DNA from: an uncultured Marinicella sp.
GTDB lineage: Bacteria > Pseudomonadota > Gammaproteobacteria > Xanthomonadales > Marinicellaceae
Length of the DNA stretch: 54,966 bases
Assembly (NCBI GenBank): GCA_937942365.1
Contig: CALDFB010000066.1
Location: 1 to 54,966, forward strand
Direction: 5' to 3'
Below, piece by piece: positions 10,601 to 19,044 of this stretch; the stretch's first letter is position 1; each line of letters starts with the position of its first letter. The notes beneath the pieces are model-generated. The model did not search any database. It saw nothing but the letters and a program-made list of their open reading frames with translations, and was not told where the DNA came from. Both the position numbers and the translations under genes were made by a program.

Positions 10601-10813
10601 TTGTTTGTTGAGTGGCCATGACATACTGACTTGATAATCATCGCCATCTTCGTCTTTGATTTGAGCCCTTGCTACCTGAGAAACTTCATTATGCGACCAA
10701 TTATTTAACCCACCACTTAATAATAATGTTGTGGCCTGATATATCATTTTCTCAGTAAAAATTTGCTGAATCTGACCGGCAGGGCCTTTGAAGCTGATGG
10801 GGGTTTTTAACAT
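7676..10813 (-). CDS. SWIM zinc-finger SNF2-family DEAD/DEAH helicase
   Basis: SWIM motif 'CHCQSKAPCIHLAAL', Walker A 'LADDMGLGKTLQTL', 'LDEAQAIKN', 'ASDRAHRIGQ'. Confidence 0.92.
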   Translation of the reverse strand: MLKTPISFKGPAGQIQQIFTEKMIYQATTLLLSGGLNNWSHNEVSQVARAQIKDEDGDDYQVSMSWPLNKQTTPYSESLGTCHCQSKAPCIHLAALTVYNKYKLDQLAPFTEQIKALRDINSTFMAWLSQQQHDPFPNMARHRIIYVLDQADNGNIKVSLFKAYLSQDDRYQVKAKIDSSLIFKKQLPKFVSLADQYVLHQINQNGLAKVHQFNINATEGSQRFESMLVMMLKTQRCFWKACYRPPITFHEVNEQLPASAISLSPNLQFIQAENAVNKKTTDSGKVKDLTDSTDFQMALHINTRTVDLDWNNATQHIDVAQPQFILGTTVFDLQDLIDGSVIVNAEQLEQVAAACYQIQKLPSMMAEFEPPISQYFQLNDRHIGDDFIAIAPLLVALHDMNWQVVIEPEFRLNRIIADKWYVDVQNKGQGSDTDSIGWFDLKIGIEVNQQRINLLPYLIKAIKTGGFSAVKQELMLQLENGVNVGVAKDQLNQILNTIGELYGTDIQTKTNQNQAESLLLNEHQLLKMAQNKQKLSQVLRMNETPVMWLGVDDIQKKAEALEAIEELEVLDPPDGLQATLRPYQKEGYSWLLFLAANQFHGLLADDMGLGKTLQTLTFIQAQKLKDMQMATNLIVAPTSLLGNWAAEARKFTPDLKVGIMTGPGRRMMYEQFDEFDLIVTSYGIISRDFSDLNSKKIHVLVLDEAQAIKNRKTQVAQVIKRLSAQHRLCLSGTPVENHLGELWSIFDFLMPGFLGTEKQFQHRYQWPIEKENNGQRLIELQTRVGPFVLRRTKNDVAKDLPDKSEIIKFIDLEESQATVYESIRLTMAEEIRQAVKNQNNNQILISNALLRLRQVCCHPQLVNLESIKSSAHSAKLSWLMTALPNLVEEGRRVLIFSSFTSMLQIIADELEAIGVDFFQLTGRTPPAKRTEFIEGFQSLQKPIFLISLKAGGAGINLTAADTVIHFDPWWNPAAEQQASDRAHRIGQDKQVFVYKLITRGTVEEKIYQLQLKKKQLASGLLSQRADISDILSEHQWQDMLTPIDA

Positions 10814-11103
10814 CTATGTAAACAACAAAAAATGATAACAGCCGTTCATTATAAAACAGCTACATACCAGAGATGTAAATATAACGTTGCTTTCTGAAAT
10901 TGGTTAAATTGAGTGAATGACTCCCAATAATTGAATATGACAGTTGTACCTAGTTATTTCATAAGTGAGTTAAAGATTGATTCGTTCTAACTCAGAAGAA
11001 ATTCAGAAAAAACTAAGAAAAATCTCAATCTAAATATCAACAAACATTCATAGAATATGCGCTCTTCGTGAGGACACAACAACAAAACAGGAGATTACTA
11101 ACA

Positions 11104-11382
11104 ATGAAGCAGCAAAAACACAGGCCTAAGACCATGGGCTTATTATTAACTGGTTTATTTTTTGGTCAGGCTTTTGCCCAACTGGAAATGAAGAAATATT
11201 CTATCAACAGTGGTTCAACTGTCATGCAAGGCGCTGAATTTCAAATGAGCTCAAGTGTGGCACAAGCAGATGCCAGTGAAAAATTGAGCGCCGGGAACTA
11301 TCAAGTCAGGGGTGGTTTTTGGAATGACAGTAATCTAACACAAAACAATGATTTAATTTTTAAAAACAGCTTTGAACAATAA
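11104..11382 (+). CDS. Small secreted protein with a 'GGFW' module and C-terminal IFxxSFE tail
   Basis: ATG at 11104 after an AGGAG RBS. Signal peptide, then 'YSINSGSTVMQGAEFQMSSSVAQADASEKLSAGNYQVRGGFW', ending 'NDLIFKNSFEQ'. Confidence 0.65.
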   Translation: MKQQKHRPKTMGLLLTGLFFGQAFAQLEMKKYSINSGSTVMQGAEFQMSSSVAQADASEKLSAGNYQVRGGFWNDSNLTQNNDLIFKNSFEQ

Positions 11383-11409
11383 CTGTTCATCAAGCTAATG
11401 AGGATAAGT

Positions 11410-12447
11410 ATGAAAAACACAATAAATAAAATAACATTTCTTTTATTAAGCCCATTTATTTTTAAGCACATCTGTGCACAGGAAGTAGGCAGTGGCTTTA
11501 GCTACCAAGGGCAGCTTTTAGACTCAGGCGTACCTGCTAATGAGAAGTACGATATCATTTTTCGTGCATACAACCAAGAAACCGGTGGGCTAGACATCGC
11601 TGAAGAATCTTTTACAGATATTCAAGTCGATAATGGACTGTTCAATATTTCTGAATTGGACCTGGGTGATGCAGTGTTTATGGGAAATGAAGTTTGGTTA
11701 GAACTGTCTGTCAGTAAAGCCAATGAAGGAAATTTCATCACCCTGTCTCCAAGACAGAGAATTTCAGCAGCACCCTATGCTGTACAAGCTGAATTTTTAG
11801 CTGCCAACGGCGCTGATAGCAACGATATATTGCAGTTTGATGGCAGTAATTGGGTTCCACAAGAGTTAACTGACATTGTTCAATGGTCATCTGATTCAAC
11901 TGATCCAGACAGCATTCATTACAATGGATCTGGGCAAGTTGGTATTGGTACTAATTTCCCTAATGCAAAACTGACTGTAAGAGCTGATTCAAACAACGAA
12001 GCATTGAGGGTAAGTCTTGGCCAAAATATTAAATTAAGAGTAAACAGCAATGGTGGGCTAAGTGTGGGGAATTTCACCGAACCCCCTACCGATGGCTTAT
12101 TTGTTGAAGGTTCAGTCAAACAACCTGTAACCAGTGATGGCATGATGAAATATATGGTTCATGCAAACTGCAGTGGCACAACTTCATCAATCGTTAAATC
12201 GTATAACGGGGTAAATTCAGGATCAGTTGATATTGTCGGGTCCTCTGATGGCAACTGCGGTATCAGTTTTCCTTTTGATTTGAGCCAAAGGTTTTGGCAA
12301 GTATCAGCAGTTGATGTCTTTGATGGAGAAAACAAAACGGTTACATGTGCATTGAATACTGGAGATTCTTCTGTCATGTTTTGTAACCTCACAAGAGGCA
12401 GTAATGGTGCGCGAAGAAATGGACCCATTATGCTGTTGATTTATTAA
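11410..12447 (+). CDS. Secreted 'SYQGQL...PYAVQAE' family protein of unknown function
   Basis: 'GFSYQGQLLDSGVPANEKYDIIFRAYNQETGG' and 'LSPRQRISAAPYAVQAEFLA'. Start at the internal ATG 11410 preceded by AGGA. Confidence 0.65.
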   Translation: MKNTINKITFLLLSPFIFKHICAQEVGSGFSYQGQLLDSGVPANEKYDIIFRAYNQETGGLDIAEESFTDIQVDNGLFNISELDLGDAVFMGNEVWLELSVSKANEGNFITLSPRQRISAAPYAVQAEFLAANGADSNDILQFDGSNWVPQELTDIVQWSSDSTDPDSIHYNGSGQVGIGTNFPNAKLTVRADSNNEALRVSLGQNIKLRVNSNGGLSVGNFTEPPTDGLFVEGSVKQPVTSDGMMKYMVHANCSGTTSSIVKSYNGVNSGSVDIVGSSDGNCGISFPFDLSQRFWQVSAVDVFDGENKTVTCALNTGDSSVMFCNLTRGSNGARRNGPIMLLIY

Positions 12448-12455
12448 AAAAATCA

Positions 12456-12490
12456 TGATTGAAGCAGGTTTATCCTACCTGCTTCAATCA
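12456..12490. terminator. Bidirectional hairpin overlapping the 3' end of proC
   Basis: Perfect 14-bp stem tgattgaagcaggt-ttatcct-acctgcttcaatca between convergent genes; A-run upstream on the + strand. Confidence 0.7.
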
Positions 12491-13314
12491 AACTCTTTAG
12501 ACAAAGCCACAGAACGATCATTGGCAGCTTTCAGCGCTTTTTCAATCACTGTCTCAAGCTTGCTTTCATTAAAACTATTCAGCGCAGCTGCAGTGGTACC
12601 ATTTGGAGATGTGACGCGATCTTTAAGTTGCTGCAGGCTTTCCGGACTGCGCTCTGCCAACAAGGCTGATCCAATGGCTGTCTTTTTGGCCAGTAATGCC
12701 GCATTGCCTTCACTCAAGCCCAACTTTTGGCCGGCTTGTTGTAGGTATTCCATAAACATAAAAAAATAAGCAGGGCCACTGCCTGATAAAGCAGTAACTG
12801 CATCAATTTCAAATTCTTTATCAACCCAAATTGAAGTACCTACCGCATCCATAATTTGTTCAGTCAATTGCCGTTGTTCGTGACTGACATTTTGATTTGC
12901 ATACATACCAATGGCTCCTTGCCCAATCAAAGCTGGGGTATTTGGCATGGTTCGTACTATGGGTAGGTCCGCATCCAACCATTGATTGATTTGACAGCTG
13001 GTTATACCTGCTGCCACTGATATGACCAATGGATTGTTGCGTCGTATTACTTCTGCCACATCTGCCAAGACTGTTTTCATGATTTGCGGCTTAACAGCAA
13101 CTAACACCATATCTGGCATACCAAAATGCGCATTGTTGTCACCATAAGTTTGAATTTGAAATTGGCTCTCTATATAGGCACGTTGATTTCGACCCGGGTC
13201 ACTGGCCGTTATTTGACTCGCAGTCATGCCTTTATTAAGCAAGCCACCCATTAAACTGGCTGCCATATTTCCGGCACCAATGAATCGCAATCGAATATCT
13301 TGTATAGATTTCAT
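12484..13314 (-). CDS. proC: Pyrroline-5-carboxylate reductase
   Basis: 'FIGAGNMAASLMGGLL', 'VRTMPNTPALIGQGAIGMY', 'ALSGSGPAYFFMFMEYLQQAG'. Confidence 0.95.
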   Translation of the reverse strand: MKSIQDIRLRFIGAGNMAASLMGGLLNKGMTASQITASDPGRNQRAYIESQFQIQTYGDNNAHFGMPDMVLVAVKPQIMKTVLADVAEVIRRNNPLVISVAAGITSCQINQWLDADLPIVRTMPNTPALIGQGAIGMYANQNVSHEQRQLTEQIMDAVGTSIWVDKEFEIDAVTALSGSGPAYFFMFMEYLQQAGQKLGLSEGNAALLAKKTAIGSALLAERSPESLQQLKDRVTSPNGTTAAALNSFNESKLETVIEKALKAANDRSVALSKEFD

Positions 13315-13513
13315 ACCCTCACTCTACTTTTTTCAGTGGACTCACATGACTGAGTCACCCAAATATCTACTTTGTACCCTTCAGAGTCAACAAACCATCG
13401 TATGATTTTTTGCATCATTAATTTGCCTTCAACAACTGTTAAATTGCTATCATATCACTGCAGACTTAAAGACAACATATAGCTATGCAACAACTCAATA
13501 TATTGTTCATGCC

Positions 13514-15511
13514 TTACTGATCTGAAGCAGACCAAAACCTCAATCCACTGTTACGTGTGGTCTTACGGGTGATGGCTCGCTCAAGCGATGCTTGACTACC
13601 GCATATACAAACTGACTGTTTCGCTCTGGTCATTCCAGTGTAAATAATTTCACGGGTTAACAATGGATTTTCTAACTGCTCCGATAATGGAATCAAAACA
13701 TGTTCAAATTCAGACCCTTGGCTTTTGTGAACTGTTATCGAGAACGCAAGCGTGTAATCAGGAATTAAATGCACAGAAAATGCTTTAAGGGAATCATGTG
13801 TTTCAAAATAAACTTGAAACTGGTTAGCAGCCACTTCAATGATCAAACCCACATCACCGTTATACAAATCTAAACTCGAGTCATTGCGTTGTATCATGAT
13901 CACTGCACCATGAAAACAATCATTCCTGGTTTCAATTTGAAGCGCCTTTTTTAACCAACCACTCATTAAGCCATTGATATACTCGGTGCCGTTATGACCT
14001 GCATGGGTCAGTGTCAATATTCTTTGAGACTTGATCAACCCGAAAATATCTTTGAGATTTTCTGGCAGGATTTCTCCTTCTTTTGTTTGATAAAACCGCA
14101 ATTTTTGTACCAAATCAACAAAGCCATCATGATCGTTCAACTGGCCTGAATAATGATATAAAAACCATGCCTTATACAGATCTGTGTAATTGGTTTGTTC
14201 ATTCACGTGGCTAAACCATGAAACACCATGAATTTGTTCTCGTTGAGGTCCTGTTGTAAATTGGTGTTTTTTGAGCAGTTTAACTTGGCCGATAAACATG
14301 TCGGCTTCGCCCTGTCGCACCAGTTCACTGAGTTTGGCTATATGAAATTGGCACCTTTTTGATGTTTTCAGAACAGTCACTTTATCAGTTAATAATTGTA
14401 CTTTTTCAGTCGTTAATTGAGCTCCTATTGGGGCACTACGGGATGGCCATAAGTTGACTAAAGTGTTTAAAAATTCAGCAGTATTAAGGCCTTCATTCCC
14501 AACTGGCGGCATTAAATCGGCTAACAATGCACCACTTTTTACCGAAGGTAATTGAAATTGATCCCCAAGAAAAATCAAACGTGTATTGGGGCCTATGGCT
14601 TGAACCAGTTGATTCATTAATTCCAAATCTACCATTGAAACCTCATCAACTATAACCACTTGATAAGGTAAAAAGTTGTGCGCATGAAAACGGTTTTGTA
14701 CTTTTTGTGGGTTTGAGCCTAATAAGCGATGAATGGTGGTGGCTGCGACCGCAGTTTCATTGACATGACTGTTCTCTCCTATCTTGCCAGATCCAACTAA
14801 TCCAAGTTCAATTGATTCAGTCATTCGATTGGCAGCCCGCCCAGTAGGAGCCGCTAAGGCAAGTTGTTGTATAGGAATTCCCAACCTAATTAACACCTTC
14901 AACAAACTCAGTAATATGGTGGTTTTTCCAGTACCAGGGCCTCCAGAAATGATACTGAATGGCTGCAAAACAGATGTCAACAAGGCTTGAATTTGTTGAC
15001 TTTCTAGTTGGTATGGCAAGCTGTTAACAACCTCGTCCACATGTAATCTAATGGCTTTATGATTGAACTTTTTGGATTTATTTTCGGTGATTAAAGTCGA
15101 TAAAGTTTGTTGTAATAATGTTTGTTGATGATGATGCTTTTGGAAATACAAGCGACCATCATCTATCACCAAGATAGTTTTTGATGCCAATTTAAAGTGG
15201 CTCAGATTTAAGCTTTCTAGATAAGCCCTAAGATCTTTCAAACCGGCACTTTTTGCCTGGTTATTGAGTTTTTCATCATCCAATAATAAGCACAAAGAAC
15301 CTTGATTAACCGCATCAACTAAAAACAACAAAGTCAGCAATAAACCAGGATCTGGCTCTGCCCAATTGGCTTGAAAATCACGCAACAGTTGTATATAAGC
15401 CAAATCCAACTGTAAATTTTCTTGCAACCACAGCCAATCCAAATCATATGCAGCAAAACTGTGTTGTAAATAAAGTGATGTGGCAACTGATTTCATGATT
15501 GTACAGGCCAT
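13514..15511 (-). CDS. recD: Exodeoxyribonuclease V subunit alpha (RecD)
   Basis: 'ISGGPGTGKTTILLSLL' Walker A, 'VDEVSMVD', 'SITVHKSQGSEFEHVLIPL'; overlaps the recB 3' end by 19 nt. Confidence 0.93.
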   Translation of the reverse strand: MACTIMKSVATSLYLQHSFAAYDLDWLWLQENLQLDLAYIQLLRDFQANWAEPDPGLLLTLLFLVDAVNQGSLCLLLDDEKLNNQAKSAGLKDLRAYLESLNLSHFKLASKTILVIDDGRLYFQKHHHQQTLLQQTLSTLITENKSKKFNHKAIRLHVDEVVNSLPYQLESQQIQALLTSVLQPFSIISGGPGTGKTTILLSLLKVLIRLGIPIQQLALAAPTGRAANRMTESIELGLVGSGKIGENSHVNETAVAATTIHRLLGSNPQKVQNRFHAHNFLPYQVVIVDEVSMVDLELMNQLVQAIGPNTRLIFLGDQFQLPSVKSGALLADLMPPVGNEGLNTAEFLNTLVNLWPSRSAPIGAQLTTEKVQLLTDKVTVLKTSKRCQFHIAKLSELVRQGEADMFIGQVKLLKKHQFTTGPQREQIHGVSWFSHVNEQTNYTDLYKAWFLYHYSGQLNDHDGFVDLVQKLRFYQTKEGEILPENLKDIFGLIKSQRILTLTHAGHNGTEYINGLMSGWLKKALQIETRNDCFHGAVIMIQRNDSSLDLYNGDVGLIIEVAANQFQVYFETHDSLKAFSVHLIPDYTLAFSITVHKSQGSEFEHVLIPLSEQLENPLLTREIIYTGMTRAKQSVCICGSQASLERAITRKTTRNSGLRFWSASDQ

Positions 15512-18500
15512 TTAAGTGTAGCTGATTCGATTGTATCAATTAACTGTGACCTGAGGTTTTCAACACTGTATTCACGAACAGTCAAGTCTTGATAAAAAAC
15601 ACCATTTTGATCACCTTTATCACTGTCGATGCCACGCGAAAATAAATACAAAGCACCAGCCAACTTAGCATTCTTAAGTTGTAAATTATTGAACCATGTT
15701 TTGATGGCCAATGCATACCAACGGTATTGGTCATGATAATGATGTGCTTTCATGACTTCCTCAGAAAGTACCTCAGGTGCATACCCCCCAGCACTTAAGT
15801 TACTTTTCCAATCCAGGATATAGTACTCATCACCATCTGGTCGCTTTACTTTAAATAACAAGTCAATAAATCCGGTTAAAACATGGCCCGCGTGCGACCA
15901 GAAAAATGACATTTCATGACGACGGTCAGCATCATTCAACTCACAAAGCCGTAAACCACCAAGTGCGTCAATGGGCTTGTTCAAGGTATGCCAAACCCAC
16001 TCAGCAAACTCATTGCTGTACGTTGAATATGGCTTACCTTGCACGTTCAACAACTCACCATCAGGCATGAGAAAAGCATCCATTTGACTTTTGATAACAT
16101 CAGTAACTGATTGATCTTTTTGAAAATCCACAACATTTTTATGATCAAATGCAGTCTTGAAATTCAGGTTTTCAAAAATACCATGCAACACATTTCCAGT
16201 TTGTGCTCCACCTGGTATGGATGTGTTTTCTGTGGTTGGTTTATTCTGAGTTGAAGTAATCACCTCTTGATTCACATCATCTGCTTGGACCGGCTCCAAC
16301 GCAGCGATCTCACCAAAATTTGTAGAACTGTCTGAGTCTTGTCTTTGCAATGAAGAAAAAGAATGGACCATTCTGGTTCTACTTAAGCCAATGGCCGGTA
16401 TATCTGGTATCACAAGTGGTCTAGGTGGATTAACTGCTTCGGATTGCATCACGGTATCTGGTGTAGAATTCTGTTCCAACTGAGGGGTTAAAACAGCTAA
16501 GCCACTTTTATTGAGTCGATCTACCACTTGGTCTTTATAAAACAAACCAGTCCGATTGCTGTGATAAGTCGAAGACTCATAGACTGGAACGAACAACTTA
16601 AAAATGGCCCTGGTCATTGCAACATAGTAAAGTCGTTTATACTCTGCTTCGGTTTCTGTCTGATAAAGTTGAGTATTGGCATCAGCCAAATTAAACACCT
16701 GAGAAGACAAAGAAGGATCATGATACTTACAAAATTGTCTATTTTGGGTAGGTGCTGAAAAATCTCCAAATAAAAACACCACCGGATATTCCAAACCTTT
16801 GCTGCTGTGAATGGTCATGATTTGAACAGCAGGTAACTCTGTTTCTTTTTGTTGCCAATCTTCTTTGCTGATCAACTGACTCGATCGTGAAGATAACAGT
16901 TGATACAACAATCCATGTGCATCAAGTTTTTGGTCTAAAGACGCCGATAGTAATTCCTGTTTGATTTGTTGTAAATTGGCCAACATTCGCCAGCGACCAG
17001 CAACATACAATCGTTCTGTGGTACCAGTTTCTTCAAATAAAATATAAAACACCTCTGTCCAATTTTGTTGCGCAGCTGAATCCTTGATACTTAACCACAG
17101 TCTCAAACAATTTGACAAAATCGAATCACCTTTAACCACACCTTGAGACTCATTGAAATGTTTGATTTGTTCAGCATTCAAGTTAAAAAAAGTACTTAAC
17201 CATGCATTGTTAACTTGCTTTTTCATCTGTGGAAAAGCCAATGCTGTTAAAATCAATTGAATTTGGATGGCTGCTGCCGATTGATATAGGTCGGTTTTTT
17301 TGTAAAAGGAATGAGGAATATTCAATCGGTCAAGTGCTTGCTCAATAGGTTGGGCATCTTTTTTGTTGCGCACCAACACACAAACATCACCTGCATCTAA
17401 AGTTTTTTCAACCGACTTGCGTTTAAATTCCACCTGTCCCAATAATCGCTGTTGAATTAATCTGGCTATTTGATTCGCAAACTTGTGTTTGAGTCCATCG
17501 ACTAATAAACCTTCGCCCTCTACTGTTATTGAATTTAATGCTGCCAGTTCACTGTTATCGACCAACAACAGTGGACCACCGATGTCTGTCCGTTGTGACT
17601 GTGTTGGCGATGAGACCACCACATCCTCACTCACATACCAACATGGGAGGTCATGACTCTGGTAAGTAAAAAATTGATTCAACTTTTGAGTTAAATCCGG
17701 CAAAGAACGAAAATTAGTGCTTAATCGGTAACCCAAACCTTTTCGTTGAGAGTCCATCAAATGGCTCTTAGCTATTTCATAGGTATGAACATCAGCGCCT
17801 CGAAACCCATAAATCGATTGCTTCGGATCACCAATAAGCACCAACCGATGGGTCTCTTGGCTGCTGGTAAATAACCATTTAAATATCAACCATTGTTGAG
17901 AGTCAGTGTCTTGAAATTCATCTATCAAGGCCACTTGATACTTATCTCGTAAACGTACCGTTAATAGTTGTTCATCACTGCTTGCTTCTGCAGATAAAGC
18001 CTCAGCCAGATCGGTGATCATGTCATCGTAGCTGATTTGTCCTAGACTGACTTTATGCTGTTTAACCCGCGCTTTCAGGCTATGAACCATTTCGATGATG
18101 AATTGGTAATTTTCAGCTTTAACAGCTGCATCAAGTGTTCCCAAAACGATTTTGAGTTGATTAAAATATGCACTAAATAATGGTGCGCCAGAGAGGTCTT
18201 TTAGCTCAGGATGTTTTTTAATGTCTGTTGAATTGATGACCTCTTTGACTTTTTTGTTTAGCTCTGGCAAGACTTCAAACAAATCATCGTATTCAAAGCG
18301 CTTTTTCTTGATACCATTGAGTTGGTTGACAACAAACATCAATTTATTCAACCATCGGTTATTCAATACTTGCTCAGATAAGCCCGGCAAACTTTTAAAG
18401 TCGGCTTCAATATCATTTAGATCAGTGGTTTGGAAAGACTGCAATAGTTGTTCTGCCTTGGCTAAAGTTCTTTCAGGAGTATCTGGGTAGAACGTATCAC

Positions 18501-19044
18501 CAGGTTTCACTTGTTTAGCCAGATCAATCAATATGCCATCTAACTGTTGTACACTTTTACCAACTTTCTTGAGTTTTTCAACAATACCCTCAATGGCTGG
18601 CCACGTTCTTTTCAGGGCTTGAAGTTGTTTGATAAACACTGTATTGTCATCAACCAATGACTTGTCTAATACCGATCCTTGCTCAAAAGCAAACTCTTTC
18701 ATGACCCGTTGACAGAATCCATGAATGGTATGAATACTGGCCAAATGTAAATCGCGCAATGCCTGATTCAGCAACTCTTTATCTGTTGATGATATTTCTT
18801 TATCAGTCAACTGCCTGCTGATCTCTTCCTGTATCCTTGATTTCAATTCACTGGTGGCTTTATCGGTGAACGTAACTAATAATATACGACTGACGGGTAA
18901 GCGCTGAATCAATATATAACGCAACACCAAGTGGGTAATGGTATACGTTTTACCCGTACCTGCTGAAGCCTCTATCACCGCATGGTGATCTAAATTGATT
19001 TCATCTGGGCTGGTAATGGCTTTCATGTCAATTTTGCCTGACAC
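15493..19044 (-). CDS. recB: Exodeoxyribonuclease V subunit beta (RecB)
   Basis: 'IEASAGTGKTYTITHLVLRYIL', 'IDEFQDTD', 'IMTIHSSKGLEYPVVFL', nuclease motif 'YYILDWKSNLS'. Confidence 0.95.
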   Translation of the reverse strand: MSGKIDMKAITSPDEINLDHHAVIEASAGTGKTYTITHLVLRYILIQRLPVSRILLVTFTDKATSELKSRIQEEISRQLTDKEISSTDKELLNQALRDLHLASIHTIHGFCQRVMKEFAFEQGSVLDKSLVDDNTVFIKQLQALKRTWPAIEGIVEKLKKVGKSVQQLDGILIDLAKQVKPGDTFYPDTPERTLAKAEQLLQSFQTTDLNDIEADFKSLPGLSEQVLNNRWLNKLMFVVNQLNGIKKKRFEYDDLFEVLPELNKKVKEVINSTDIKKHPELKDLSGAPLFSAYFNQLKIVLGTLDAAVKAENYQFIIEMVHSLKARVKQHKVSLGQISYDDMITDLAEALSAEASSDEQLLTVRLRDKYQVALIDEFQDTDSQQWLIFKWLFTSSQETHRLVLIGDPKQSIYGFRGADVHTYEIAKSHLMDSQRKGLGYRLSTNFRSLPDLTQKLNQFFTYQSHDLPCWYVSEDVVVSSPTQSQRTDIGGPLLLVDNSELAALNSITVEGEGLLVDGLKHKFANQIARLIQQRLLGQVEFKRKSVEKTLDAGDVCVLVRNKKDAQPIEQALDRLNIPHSFYKKTDLYQSAAAIQIQLILTALAFPQMKKQVNNAWLSTFFNLNAEQIKHFNESQGVVKGDSILSNCLRLWLSIKDSAAQQNWTEVFYILFEETGTTERLYVAGRWRMLANLQQIKQELLSASLDQKLDAHGLLYQLLSSRSSQLISKEDWQQKETELPAVQIMTIHSSKGLEYPVVFLFGDFSAPTQNRQFCKYHDPSLSSQVFNLADANTQLYQTETEAEYKRLYYVAMTRAIFKLFVPVYESSTYHSNRTGLFYKDQVVDRLNKSGLAVLTPQLEQNSTPDTVMQSEAVNPPRPLVIPDIPAIGLSRTRMVHSFSSLQRQDSDSSTNFGEIAALEPVQADDVNQEVITSTQNKPTTENTSIPGGAQTGNVLHGIFENLNFKTAFDHKNVVDFQKDQSVTDVIKSQMDAFLMPDGELLNVQGKPYSTYSNEFAEWVWHTLNKPIDALGGLRLCELNDADRRHEMSFFWSHAGHVLTGFIDLLFKVKRPDGDEYYILDWKSNLSAGGYAPEVLSEEVMKAHHYHDQYRWYALAIKTWFNNLQLKNAKLAGALYLFSRGIDSDKGDQNGVFYQDLTVREYSVENLRSQLIDTIESATLKWPVQS

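Noticed and set aside
12455-12769. 104-aa + strand ORF overlapping proC
   Set aside because: Antisense to proC and begins inside the terminator hairpin.
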